Position numbers and translations under genes: made by a program. Shown here piece by piece: positions 33,313 to 39,411 of a stretch of 43,222 bases of DNA. The notes under the pieces are model-generated. The model made no database searches. It saw only the letters and a program-made list of their open reading frames with translations, and was not told the origin of the DNA. Source of the DNA: Bacteroidota bacterium (lineage in GTDB: Bacteria > Bacteroidota > Bacteroidia > Bacteroidales > Prolixibacteraceae); NCBI GenBank assembly GCA_023251435.1, contig JAHEYU010000054.1:1-43222 (forward strand), written 5' to 3'. Position 1 is the first letter of the stretch. Each line of letters starts with the position of its first letter.

Positions 33313-33615
33313 ATGACAACTTTCGAAAAACATTACATCGGTAAAGGAACACAGGTAAACGATCTCGACATCGTGAAAGTAGTAATCCCAATGGACGACG
33401 CCCTAAAAGCAACGTTCGTAAAAAACGGAATCACCTACATTTCGTTCGAAGTAGCCCGCATGAAACACCCCGACAAATTCAACCGCACCCACACCTGCTA
33501 CTACCAAACCAAAGTACAGGGCGAAACAGCTCACGAAGACAAAGAGCCCGCAAAACAAAAGAAAACGGGTAAAAAGAAATCGAAGAAACAAACCGAAGAC
33601 GATCTTCCCTTCTAA
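33313..33615 (+). CDS. Small protein with SSB-like acidic tail
   Basis: 100 residues from ATG 33313. Residues 1-65 are beta-rich (KHYIGKGTQVNDLDIVKVVIPM, ITYISFEVARM). A Lys-rich linker (KKTGKKKSKKQ) leads to the end TEDDLPF, like the DDDLPF/DDDIPF tip of bacterial SSB. A phage single-strand or DNA-repair protein is possible; no OB-fold can be proved by eye. Confidence 0.55.
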   Translation: MTTFEKHYIGKGTQVNDLDIVKVVIPMDDALKATFVKNGITYISFEVARMKHPDKFNRTHTCYYQTKVQGETAHEDKEPAKQKKTGKKKSKKQTEDDLPF

Positions 33616-33622
33616 AAATCAG

Positions 33623-33644
33623 AAAAGCCCTTCGGGGCTTTTTT
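33623..33644 (+). terminator. Intrinsic terminator
   Basis: AAAAGCCC-TTCG-GGGCTTTT with following T's. Confidence 0.85.
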
Positions 33645-33672
33645 AAAACCTTCACTTCAAACAAAAAACAGT

Positions 33673-33846
33673 ATGAAAACCATTCGCTTAAAATCCGCAT
33701 CAGATAATCAGCCAACACGCCAGAACCTTTGGGACGACTTCGTTCAGCATCTCGAATCAATTTACTTCGAAGGAGCCGCCGAACTGCTCGACAAAGAACT
33801 TATCAGCTTCGAGTACAACCAGTTTATTAGCAGCATCGCCAGTTGA
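33673..33846 (+). CDS. Small hypothetical protein
   Basis: 57 residues from ATG 33673: MKTIRLKSASDNQPTRQNLWD, then acidic and helical. Its last codons, with the stop, are the left arm and loop of a 12-bp hairpin. No family recognised. Confidence 0.5.
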   Translation: MKTIRLKSASDNQPTRQNLWDDFVQHLESIYFEGAAELLDKELISFEYNQFISSIAS

Positions 33847-33856
33847 TGCTGCTAAT
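33826..33856. terminator. Hairpin at the left edge of the cassette array
   Basis: ATTAGCAGCATC (33826-33837), GCCAGTT, GATGCTGCTAAT (33845-33856), a perfect 12-bp stem overlapping the stop of the 57-aa gene. It probably insulates the array from upstream transcription. Confidence 0.65.
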
Positions 33857-33874
33857 AAATAAAAATTTAAAATG

Positions 33875-33920
33875 TTAGCATATATACGCTAATATTTAAA
33901 ATAAAAGTTTATATTTGAGC
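33875..33920 (+). promoter_or_regulatory. Cassette promoter candidate with operator
   Basis: TTAGCATAT/ATACGCTAA (33875-33892) is an 18-bp dyad with one mismatch per arm. TATATTTG (33910-33917) matches the Bacteroidota -7 consensus TAnnTTTG exactly. The ATG of the read-through frame is at 33921, three bases after the box, so the mRNA may be leaderless. The position at the left end of the array corresponds to Pc of an integron. Confidence 0.6.
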
Positions 33921-34097
33921 ATGAAAATAACGCATGAATGCTTGACGCAGGAACGGTTTAACAGCGATAACCTTTCTTGTCAGAGCAGCCCAAACAGGTA
34001 CGGAAGGCCACTGCACCGCAATGCTACCGGACTTGACGGCAAGCATAAGTTGTGGTTAGTGCTTCGAAGTCAGATAATTAAAACTAAAATCTCATAA
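33921..34097 (+). CDS. Read-through leader ORF across the first attC-like site
   Basis: 58 codons from ATG 33921, through the whole of site 1, to TAA 34095-34097, with the first cassette gene starting at 34099. Composition is not protein-like (a recombination site is translated), so its value is probably to carry ribosomes to the cassette gene, as short ORFs at integron attI sites do. Function is inference. Confidence 0.4.
   Translation: MKITHECLTQERFNSDNLSCQSSPNRYGRPLHRNATGLDGKHKLWLVLRSQIIKTKIS
33924..34055 (+). other. attC-like site 1
   Basis: R''-type box AAAATAAC (33924-33931), inner arm ATGCTTG (33939-33945) pairing with CAAGCAT before R' GTTGTGG (34049-34055). G/TT cut expected at 34049/34050. 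112 bases are closely similar to site 4. No complementary cassette start exists upstream for its R'', so it is the first site of the array. Confidence 0.7.
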
Positions 34098-34098
34098 A

Positions 34099-34329
34099 AT
34101 GGAAAAAGAATTAGCAAAATGGATTTATTACGAGGATGCCGATAACTATTACTGTTCGGAATGTATAGATAAACGTCTTGAAGAAATAAATCAAGACAAG
34201 GAATTTTCAGACAGTATAGATTATGAGAATGGCGACGAGTGCGGATATATGGAAGATTACGCACAGGAAGATTATCCTGTCGAATGCTGTCAATGCTCAA
34301 AACCACTATTCTCGCTTGTCGATTGTTAG
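34099..34329 (+). CDS. Cassette 1 protein, Cys-rich
   Basis: 76 residues, acidic, with CSECIDKR, CGYMED and CCQCSKPL; the Cys pairs could bind zinc. No family recognised. The gene is the only one in cassette 1 (34050-34471) and has no promoter of its own. Confidence 0.6.
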   Translation: MEKELAKWIYYEDADNYYCSECIDKRLEEINQDKEFSDSIDYENGDECGYMEDYAQEDYPVECCQCSKPLFSLVDC

Positions 34330-34335
34330 CATTGA

Positions 34336-34477
34336 CCACAACGTCGCGGCGGATACACGAAGTCAACCCGCCTTTGAGGTACGAAAAGGAGAGAGGGTTG
34401 ATTTTGGGTATGTGCAGTTAGGTACAGTTACGATCGCGCCTGTTGTACCTCATAAGTCCACCGCCGCGACGTTAGTG
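34336..34477 (+). other. attC-like site 2
   Basis: R'' CCACAAC (34336-34342) is complementary to the start of its own cassette GTTGTGG (34049). Next to it GTCGCGGCGG pairs with CCGCCGCGAC (34461-34470), a 10-bp stem beside R' GTTAGTG (34471-34477). Cut expected at 34471/34472. Confidence 0.8.
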
Positions 34478-34513
34478 AACAATTGAAAGTTTTGGGAATT
34501 TAAATTTTAAGAT

Positions 34514-34759
34514 ATGAACATCATTGAAGAATTAAAGCAGATAAATGTAAATCTGAATTTTGCCGTTGAATTTAGAGACGGCCTAGTAGTACGAGCAGAG
34601 ATCAAAAAAATAGATGCGCTGATACTGAAGCTATCGGAAAATTTAAATGGAGAAACTTTAGAGAGCGAAAAATCAGATTTCATTGTTCGTTGTGGAACGT
34701 GTAAAACTATATGTCAGCAAGTAAGACCCGGAAAGTGGCAATGTCCGCACTGCGAATGA
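34514..34759 (+). CDS. Cassette 2 protein, zinc ribbon
   Basis: 81 residues. VRCGTCKTIC (about 57-66) and CPHCE at the end form a zinc ribbon; the N-terminal part is helical. Single gene of cassette 2 (34472-34832). Function unknown. Confidence 0.6.
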   Translation: MNIIEELKQINVNLNFAVEFRDGLVVRAEIKKIDALILKLSENLNGETLESEKSDFIVRCGTCKTICQQVRPGKWQCPHCE

Positions 34760-34782
34760 AATCATGATTTTGGTGCGATCGT

Positions 34783-34839
34783 AATTGTTCACTAACGAGA
34801 TTGCGGTTTGTTGTCGGTTGCCGCTGAAATACTTACCGA
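34783..34839 (+). other. attC-like site 3a, short and degenerate
   Basis: AATTGTTCACTAAC (34783-34796) is fully complementary (14/14) to the start of cassette 2. The following stem is short (GCGG/CCGC). At the expected R' the sequence is CTTACCGA (34832-34839) with C in place of G. Confidence 0.6.
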
Positions 34840-34876
34840 CTTTTATACGAGTAAATAACAATTCAAATTACGTGCG

Positions 34877-35170
34877 ATGGAAAATAAAAAAATTACCAAA
34901 CTGATTGAAAATAGAAAGAAGAAACTTTCTGACATTGAAATTATTAAAAAAAAATACCCTCACGACAACAGCGTTCAAACGGTGGCTGATTCACAAATAT
35001 TGGATTTAAAGTTTGTCATAAGTGCGTTGGCAGAAATTTCAGACGAGCTGTGCAACTGCAATAAACCGCATGTTAGCAATTCGTTTTGCGAGTGTAAAAA
35101 TCTCAATTATGGTTACACTATTCCAGTTTGTTACAATTGCCGCAAAGCGGTTGATATTTTAGCAAAATGA
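34877..35170 (+). CDS. Cassette 3 protein, Cys-rich
   Basis: 97 residues. Helical N-terminal 60 residues, then CNCNKPHV, CECKN, and CYNCRKAV. Six Cys in the last third suggest metal binding. The stop codon directly abuts R'' of the next site. No family recognised. Confidence 0.6.
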   Translation: MENKKITKLIENRKKKLSDIEIIKKKYPHDNSVQTVADSQILDLKFVISALAEISDELCNCNKPHVSNSFCECKNLNYGYTIPVCYNCRKAVDILAK

Positions 35171-35307
35171 TTGGTAACGCTCCCGCCAATACACGCAGGA
35201 TGGGATTACGTGCAAAATTCCATCCGATTTGCGATGCTGCACATGCGAAATTCAAACGCTCGAACACTTTCAGCCGCCTAGCTTGACGGGTATTTGGCTG
35301 TTATGGC
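35171..35307 (+). other. attC-like site 3b
   Basis: R'' TTGGTAAC (35171-35178) matches its cassette start TTACCGA at 6 of 7 bases. R' GTTATGGC is at 35300-35307. The inner arms CCGCCAATAC and GTATTTGGC partly pair. Confidence 0.7.
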
Positions 35308-35351
35308 TTAGTGCTTTGAGAAACTTATTAATTACTAAATACTTAATTATC

Positions 35352-35627
35352 ATGAATTACGAACAAATAGATAAAGTTGTCGAAAAATTGGAAAACAAGT
35401 ACATTCCAGAAAGTGCAAAGGGAAACGTAGAAGCAAAAGAAGTTTTGGCCGTTACACAGGCTTATCGGATTTTGCGAATTAAAACCGTACCAAAACCACG
35501 ATTTAAAAAACTGAAGCAAATATTATTTGATGCTTACTGTATTTTAGATCATCCATTTACGCAAATAGTTGCACTTATTGTATTTGTTGTTTTCATTATA
35601 ATTCATTTCACGAGTGGAAAATTATAA
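35352..35627 (+). CDS. Cassette 4 first protein, C-terminal membrane segment
   Basis: 91 residues from ATG 35352. A helical cytoplasmic domain (MNYEQIDKVVEKLENKY) and a C-terminal membrane segment (IVALIVFVVFIIIHF). It shares 14 bases with the next gene, so cassette 4 carries two coupled genes. Confidence 0.55.
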   Translation: MNYEQIDKVVEKLENKYIPESAKGNVEAKEVLAVTQAYRILRIKTVPKPRFKKLKQILFDAYCILDHPFTQIVALIVFVVFIIIHFTSGKL

Positions 35628-35874
35628 GGTCGATCTCGAAAGAGTGTCTTGCTGCAATCGCTTTGAGTGTAAACAAGGCCCGTCAACTCCTGTCAATTGT
35701 TTCAATGAACAATTCAAATGTGTCTTGTTTGCTATTGCTATCAAAGTAGCTGAAGATAAAGTGTCAGATAAATGTCAGTGTCTTAAAAACGATTACTACC
35801 ATCTTACAGAAACTATTTGTCCTCATTGCGGAAAAACATACGACGAACAGTATGACCGTCAACGAAGCACTTAG
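35614..35874 (+). CDS. Cassette 4 second protein, Cys-rich
   Basis: 86 residues from GTG 35614. CCNRFECKQG, CQCLKN and ICPHCGKTY give a further multi-Cys protein. Overlaps the preceding gene. Two genes in one cassette suggest a linked pair, but no toxin-antitoxin family is recognisable. Confidence 0.5.
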   Translation: MENYKVDLERVSCCNRFECKQGPSTPVNCFNEQFKCVLFAIAIKVAEDKVSDKCQCLKNDYYHLTETICPHCGKTYDEQYDRQRST

Positions 35875-35880
35875 CATTAG

Positions 35881-36013
35881 CCATAACGCTCGAATGCTTG
35901 ACGCAGGGACGGTTTAACAGCAATAACCATTCCTGTCAGAGCAAGCCAAACAGGTACGGAAAGCCACCGCAAAACAGTGCTACCGGACTTGACGGCAAGC
36001 ATAAGTTATTACC
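35881..36013 (+). other. attC-like site 4
   Basis: R'' CCATAAC (35881-35887), preceded by AG so that AGCCATAAC is complementary (9/9) to GTTATGGCT at 35300. R' GTTATTACC (36005-36013). The 112-bp interior is a near copy of site 1. Confidence 0.8.
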
Positions 36014-36043
36014 AGTATTTATTTAATCAAAAACCAATAAAAG

Positions 36044-36238
36044 ATGAAAACATTATTATCAATTGTGTACGTTATTCTCTCAGTAATTTCGATTCCAATG
36101 GCTGTAATTTCAATAATAGAAGGTGATCGAGTTTTAATATTCTCAACTTGTCTGATTTGTATTTTGCCATTTTTTGCTTATTCAGTCTGGCACTTGTCAA
36201 AAGTTATTCACATAAAAATAAACATCCGTTTCGACTAG
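36044..36238 (+). CDS. Cassette 5 protein, two-helix membrane protein
   Basis: 64 residues with two hydrophobic segments (about 2-26 and 32-50). The only gene of cassette 5. No family recognised. Confidence 0.5.
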   Translation: MKTLLSIVYVILSVISIPMAVISIIEGDRVLIFSTCLICILPFFAYSVWHLSKVIHIKINIRFD

Positions 36239-36248
36239 TTTTAATATT

Positions 36249-36345
36249 GGCAATAACGTTGGGTATATGAAAAGTAGCCTGACCACAAACTTTGATATTA
36301 TGCACCTATCTTTCATAGGCTATTTTTTATATACCGTGTTAGCCG
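36249..36345 (+). other. attC-like site 5
   Basis: R'' region TGGCAATAAC (36248-36257) matches its cassette start GTTATTACCA at 9 of 10 bases. Inner arms GGGTATAT and ATATACC pair; R' GTTAGCCG (36338-36345). Confidence 0.8.
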
Positions 36346-36384
36346 TTCGGTTTTTATTAGTAATTAACTTTAAAACAAAATATT

Positions 36385-36693
36385 ATGTCAGTATCATTAA
36401 ATGTAACAGCTTACTCAAGCACAGAAAGCAAAGAATTTCAGAAACACCTTAATGCAGTTAAGTTCTGTATTGAAAACGGGTTATCATTTCCAAAAGAAAC
36501 AAGTGAGTTTTTTAAAGGCAAACTTGGAGGGGATGATTTGGAAGATATAAAAACAGATTGCATTATTGAGTATATTCAAAATGGCGTTGAAGTGGACTTA
36601 AAAACAACAGGCGACCAATGGGGGAATGAAATCAGAATTAAAGTTTCTGAAATTCCTAAAGAAGCCGATTTGATAATTGTGAAGCTGTCTTAA
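36385..36693 (+). CDS. Cassette 6 protein, hypothetical
   Basis: 102 residues, mixed alpha/beta (MSVSLNVTAYSSTESKEFQKH, later IRIKVSEIPKEADLIIVKLS). No Cys pair pattern. No family recognised. Single gene of cassette 6. Confidence 0.55.
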   Translation: MSVSLNVTAYSSTESKEFQKHLNAVKFCIENGLSFPKETSEFFKGKLGGDDLEDIKTDCIIEYIQNGVEVDLKTTGDQWGNEIRIKVSEIPKEADLIIVKLS

Positions 36694-36697
36694 ACTG

Positions 36698-36832
36698 ACG
36701 GCTAACGGACAGGCATACCAGCAGGGCAGGATTACGAGCTACTCACTATCAAATTACACGAATTTATGAACGAGAAACAAATGATCGAACACATACCGCT
36801 ACCTGACTTGACTGGTATGCAGTGTTATAACC
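36698..36832 (+). other. attC-like site 6
   Basis: R'' ACGGCTAAC (36698-36706) is complementary to GTTAGCCGT at 36338 (9/9). Inner arms GCATACCAG and CTGGTATGC form a 9-bp stem. R' GTTATAACC (36824-36832). The stem and R' lie inside the reading frame of the next gene. Confidence 0.85.
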
Positions 36833-37659
36833 AGCCTTTTATTGTCGCGTGGTGGTCTGCCGGGATTACGTCAGCGATTGCCTGTAAAATGGCTTTAGAA
36901 CTTTACGACAATGTTGAACTTTATTACATTCATATTGATACGGCTCACCCAGATAACGAACGGTTTAAATCCGATTGTGAAAAATGGTATGGGAGGAAAA
37001 TTAAAACCTTGAAAAGCCGTGATTTTAAAGACCAATTTGATGTAATAGAAAACCACGGTGGCGATGCCGTTAACACACCATACGGCGCACCTTGTACCCT
37101 GCATTTGAAAAAGAATGTACGCTTTGACTTTGAAAAATTAAATGAATTGACACTGTTTAACCAGCGAACAATAAAAGGTCAGGTTTGGGGATATGAATTT
37201 GAGGCAAAAGAGATAAATAGGGCAATTAGGCACTTGCAGCAATACCCATCGACAAAACCACTTTTCCCACTTATCGAAAAAGGGTTGACAAAAGAGAATT
37301 GTGCTGCACTGTTGATTGATGCCAAAATTGAATTGCCTGAAATGTACAAACTTGGATACTCAAATAATAATTGCATAGGATGCGTGAAGGGTGGGATGGG
37401 TTACTGGAACAAGATAAGAATTGATTTTCCTAAAGTATTTGAAAGAATGGCAAATCTTGAACGCAAAAAAGGCTATTCATGTCTTAAAAAGGATCATAAA
37501 GCTTTCTTTCTTGACGAATTAACACCAGAAATGGGAAGAATGAATACTGAATTAATTCCTAATTGTGGCAATATCTGTGAAGTTGAATTTGCTGATATTC
37601 CAGACAAAAATTTAGAATCAATCTTGTCGGGGCGTAAAAGTATCTACGAAGCGGCTTAA
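36766..37659 (+). CDS. PAPS-reductase/DndC-like protein (cassette 7)
   Basis: 297 residues in the longest frame. Possible starts 36766, 36781 and 36817 all lie in site 6, to the left of the recombination point 36824/36825; the first ATG inside cassette 7 is after the nucleotide-binding strand. WWSAGITSAIACKM resembles the SGGxTS loop of the PP-loop family. NNCIGCVKGG and NCGNIC are Cys motifs of PAPS-reductase-like proteins. These proteins transfer sulfur or reduce activated sulfate, and in phages the function is unsettled. Confidence 0.7.
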   Translation: MNEKQMIEHIPLPDLTGMQCYNQPFIVAWWSAGITSAIACKMALELYDNVELYYIHIDTAHPDNERFKSDCEKWYGRKIKTLKSRDFKDQFDVIENHGGDAVNTPYGAPCTLHLKKNVRFDFEKLNELTLFNQRTIKGQVWGYEFEAKEINRAIRHLQQYPSTKPLFPLIEKGLTKENCAALLIDAKIELPEMYKLGYSNNNCIGCVKGGMGYWNKIRIDFPKVFERMANLERKKGYSCLKKDHKAFFLDELTPEMGRMNTELIPNCGNICEVEFADIPDKNLESILSGRKSIYEAA

Positions 37660-37663
37660 GGTT

Positions 37664-37672
37664 GGTTATAAC
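37664..37672 (+). other. Isolated R'' box of cassette 7
   Basis: GGTTATAAC is complementary to GTTATAACC at 36824 (9/9), extended GGTTGGTTATAAC 12/13. No folding arm and no R' with GTT is found before the integrase gene, so this site looks truncated. Confidence 0.6.
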
Positions 37673-37710
37673 GAGTACCTATACAAAACTAAATTCTAAA
37701 TCAACAACTT

Positions 37711-38526
37711 ATGAAAAAAATATTAGCCAGTTACGAAGCAGAATTACAGCTTCGTAACTATTGTTACAACACAGTAAAATGCTATGTCGGATTAGTCCGA
37801 AAATTTATCATGCACTTTTACAAACATCCTACCCATATTTCCGAAGAAGAAATAAAACAATATCTTATCGAATCATCATCACAGGCATTGTTGAAGCAAC
37901 GAATTGGAGCCATCAAACGATTTTATGAGCTGGTAATAAAAGACCCGCTTAAATTCAAATACATTCAGTATCCCAGAACAGAGCAACATTTGCCCGATAT
38001 ACTATCGTTCGCCGAAGTTCAACGCCTGTTTTCTGCCTGCACCAATAAAAAACACAAAGCAATTCTGTTTCTGTTCTATTCCACCGGAATGCGCGAAGGC
38101 GAAGTAATCAACCTGAAAATTAAGGATATTGACAGCGGCCTGATGCAAATACATATTCGCCAGGCTAAAGGCAAAAAAGACCGCATTGTGCCGCTATCAG
38201 AACCAACATTAAAAGCATTGCGCGAATATTTTATAGAAGAAAAGCCCCGCAATTACCTATTTAACGGCCAGTTTTCCGAACGCTATTCTCCAACGTCTAT
38301 CCAGCAATTTGTAAAAAAGTATGCCGAAATCGCCAAAATAAAAAAGCGCGTTTACCCTCATTTATTGCGACACTGCTCCGCCACCCACTCTTACGAGTCT
38401 GGAACCGATCTAACAATTATCCAAAAAATTTTAGGGCATAAAAACCAGAAAACAACCATGATTTACACACATCTGTCAAACAACCTAATTTCAAAAGTAC
38501 GCACTCCAGATATGGCACTTGCATAA
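37711..38526 (+). CDS. Tyrosine recombinase, candidate cassette integrase
   Basis: 271 residues, complete. Core-binding domain 1-85, catalytic domain 100-260. Catalytic residues: Arg128 (TGMREGE), Lys near 153-155 (AKGKKDR), His217 and Arg220 (HLLRHCSATH), His243 (LGHKNQ), nucleophile Tyr252 (IYTH). The tail SKVRTPDMAL resembles the VRSPLD end of IntI proteins, but the extra IntI segment between patches II and III is missing. It is downstream of the last cassette and in the same orientation, unlike intI of classical integrons. It could also be the phage integrase. Confidence 0.8.
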   Translation: MKKILASYEAELQLRNYCYNTVKCYVGLVRKFIMHFYKHPTHISEEEIKQYLIESSSQALLKQRIGAIKRFYELVIKDPLKFKYIQYPRTEQHLPDILSFAEVQRLFSACTNKKHKAILFLFYSTGMREGEVINLKIKDIDSGLMQIHIRQAKGKKDRIVPLSEPTLKALREYFIEEKPRNYLFNGQFSERYSPTSIQQFVKKYAEIAKIKKRVYPHLLRHCSATHSYESGTDLTIIQKILGHKNQKTTMIYTHLSNNLISKVRTPDMALA

Positions 38527-38545
38527 TTAATTCTAAATTCGCGGT

Positions 38546-38728
38546 ATGCTAAATTTCATCGAAACCTACGTCAGGCGTAAATACAAAGGTTGGCCCAGCT
38601 ACGAAAAAGCCGCAGGCCTACCCAAAAACCACGGCAAACGCCGCGTTGCCTTTTACCTTGGTAAACTAACAGCCCTACTCAAACCACTCGGATTGAAAAT
38701 TAAAATTGAAGAAGAAAATGATAATTGA
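38546..38728 (+). CDS. Small basic protein
   Basis: 60 residues, rich in Lys/Arg (YVRRKYKGWPSYEKAAG), ends with an acidic tip. Overlaps the next gene by 11 bases. Not recognised. Confidence 0.5.
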   Translation: MLNFIETYVRRKYKGWPSYEKAAGLPKNHGKRRVAFYLGKLTALLKPLGLKIKIEEENDN

Positions 38729-38957
38729 ACAAATAAACATTGACGATCAAATAGTCGCATCACTTGAGAACTGGATATATGAAACAAAATGCCGTCGTTG
38801 TGGTAAAATTAGCCGATGGTTTTTTGCTTCAAGAGAAACAATAAATTACTTGACCTTTAAAACAGTTATGACCAATTATATAACCAGTCCACGACAATTT
38901 CAATGCGACGGATGCGGTAAAAAAGGAGTTCACGACATTATTTCATTTAATGAGTAA
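38718..38957 (+). CDS. Small zinc-ribbon protein
   Basis: 79 residues from ATG 38718. CRRCGKISRWFF (25-36) and CDGCGKKG (64-71) form a CxxC...CxxC zinc ribbon. No family recognised. Confidence 0.6.
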   Translation: MIIEQINIDDQIVASLENWIYETKCRRCGKISRWFFASRETINYLTFKTVMTNYITSPRQFQCDGCGKKGVHDIISFNE

Positions 38958-38962
38958 TTATT

Positions 38963-39256
38963 ATGGAACACTATTCTTTCTCTTATTCATTACGATGTTA
39001 TTTATCTCCAGAAGTATTTAAAGATAGAAAATCAGAATTGCTTCAGATACCAAAAGCGCATCAATCAGCATTTTTGGAAATGATTGTTTTTGGATTCTCT
39101 ATTGAAGAAGCGACAGAAACTTGTGGAAAATTGGCTGAACTGAGCCGTGATCATGGCGTAAGTGCAATATCGATTATCCATTCAATAAAACGAATGGAGC
39201 ACGGTGTAAAAGTTGATTGTCTTCTAAAAGAATTGACTATAACTGATTTAAACTAA
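38963..39256 (+). CDS. Hypothetical helical protein
   Basis: 97 residues with helices IPKAHQSAFLEMIVFGFSIE and LAELSRDHGVSAISIIHSIK. No motif recognised. Ends 18 bp before a terminator. Confidence 0.55.
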   Translation: MEHYSFSYSLRCYLSPEVFKDRKSELLQIPKAHQSAFLEMIVFGFSIEEATETCGKLAELSRDHGVSAISIIHSIKRMEHGVKVDCLLKELTITDLN

Positions 39257-39274
39257 TTCATAATTCATAACTCC

Positions 39275-39297
39275 AAAGAGGCTCCCGCCTCTTTTTT
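39275..39297 (+). terminator. Intrinsic terminator
   Basis: AAAGAGGC-TCCC-GCCTCTTT with following T's. Confidence 0.85.
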
Positions 39298-39305
39298 ATG
39301 CCCTA

Positions 39306-39380
39306 AGGTGTCCACATTGTTTCCAGAGGTGTCCACATTCTTAACCCCAAATAGTAAATAGGTAAATCGTAAATCAGAGT
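39306..39380. repeat. Direct repeat AGGTGTCCACATT and GTAAATA spacer
   Basis: AGGTGTCCACATT occurs at 39306-39318 and 39327-39339, then tandem AGTAAATA/CGTAAAT units at 39349-39376. A short duplicated motif of this kind could be a protein-binding site or an insertion-sequence remnant; it is too short to decide. Confidence 0.5.
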
Positions 39381-39411
39381 GGGTAACTCTCTATCAATTT
39401 TGACCCGAAGT

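Noticed and set aside
35352-35874. Toxin-antitoxin pair in cassette 4
   Set aside because: Two overlapping small genes are suggestive, but neither resembles a known toxin or antitoxin; kept as hypothetical.
33924-36013. Cobalamin-riboswitch resemblance of sites 1 and 4 (GCCACTG-like and GGxxCGG words)
   Set aside because: The copies are bounded by R''/R' boxes that obey cassette complementarity, do not precede cobalamin genes, and lack the B12 box, so they are recombination sites.
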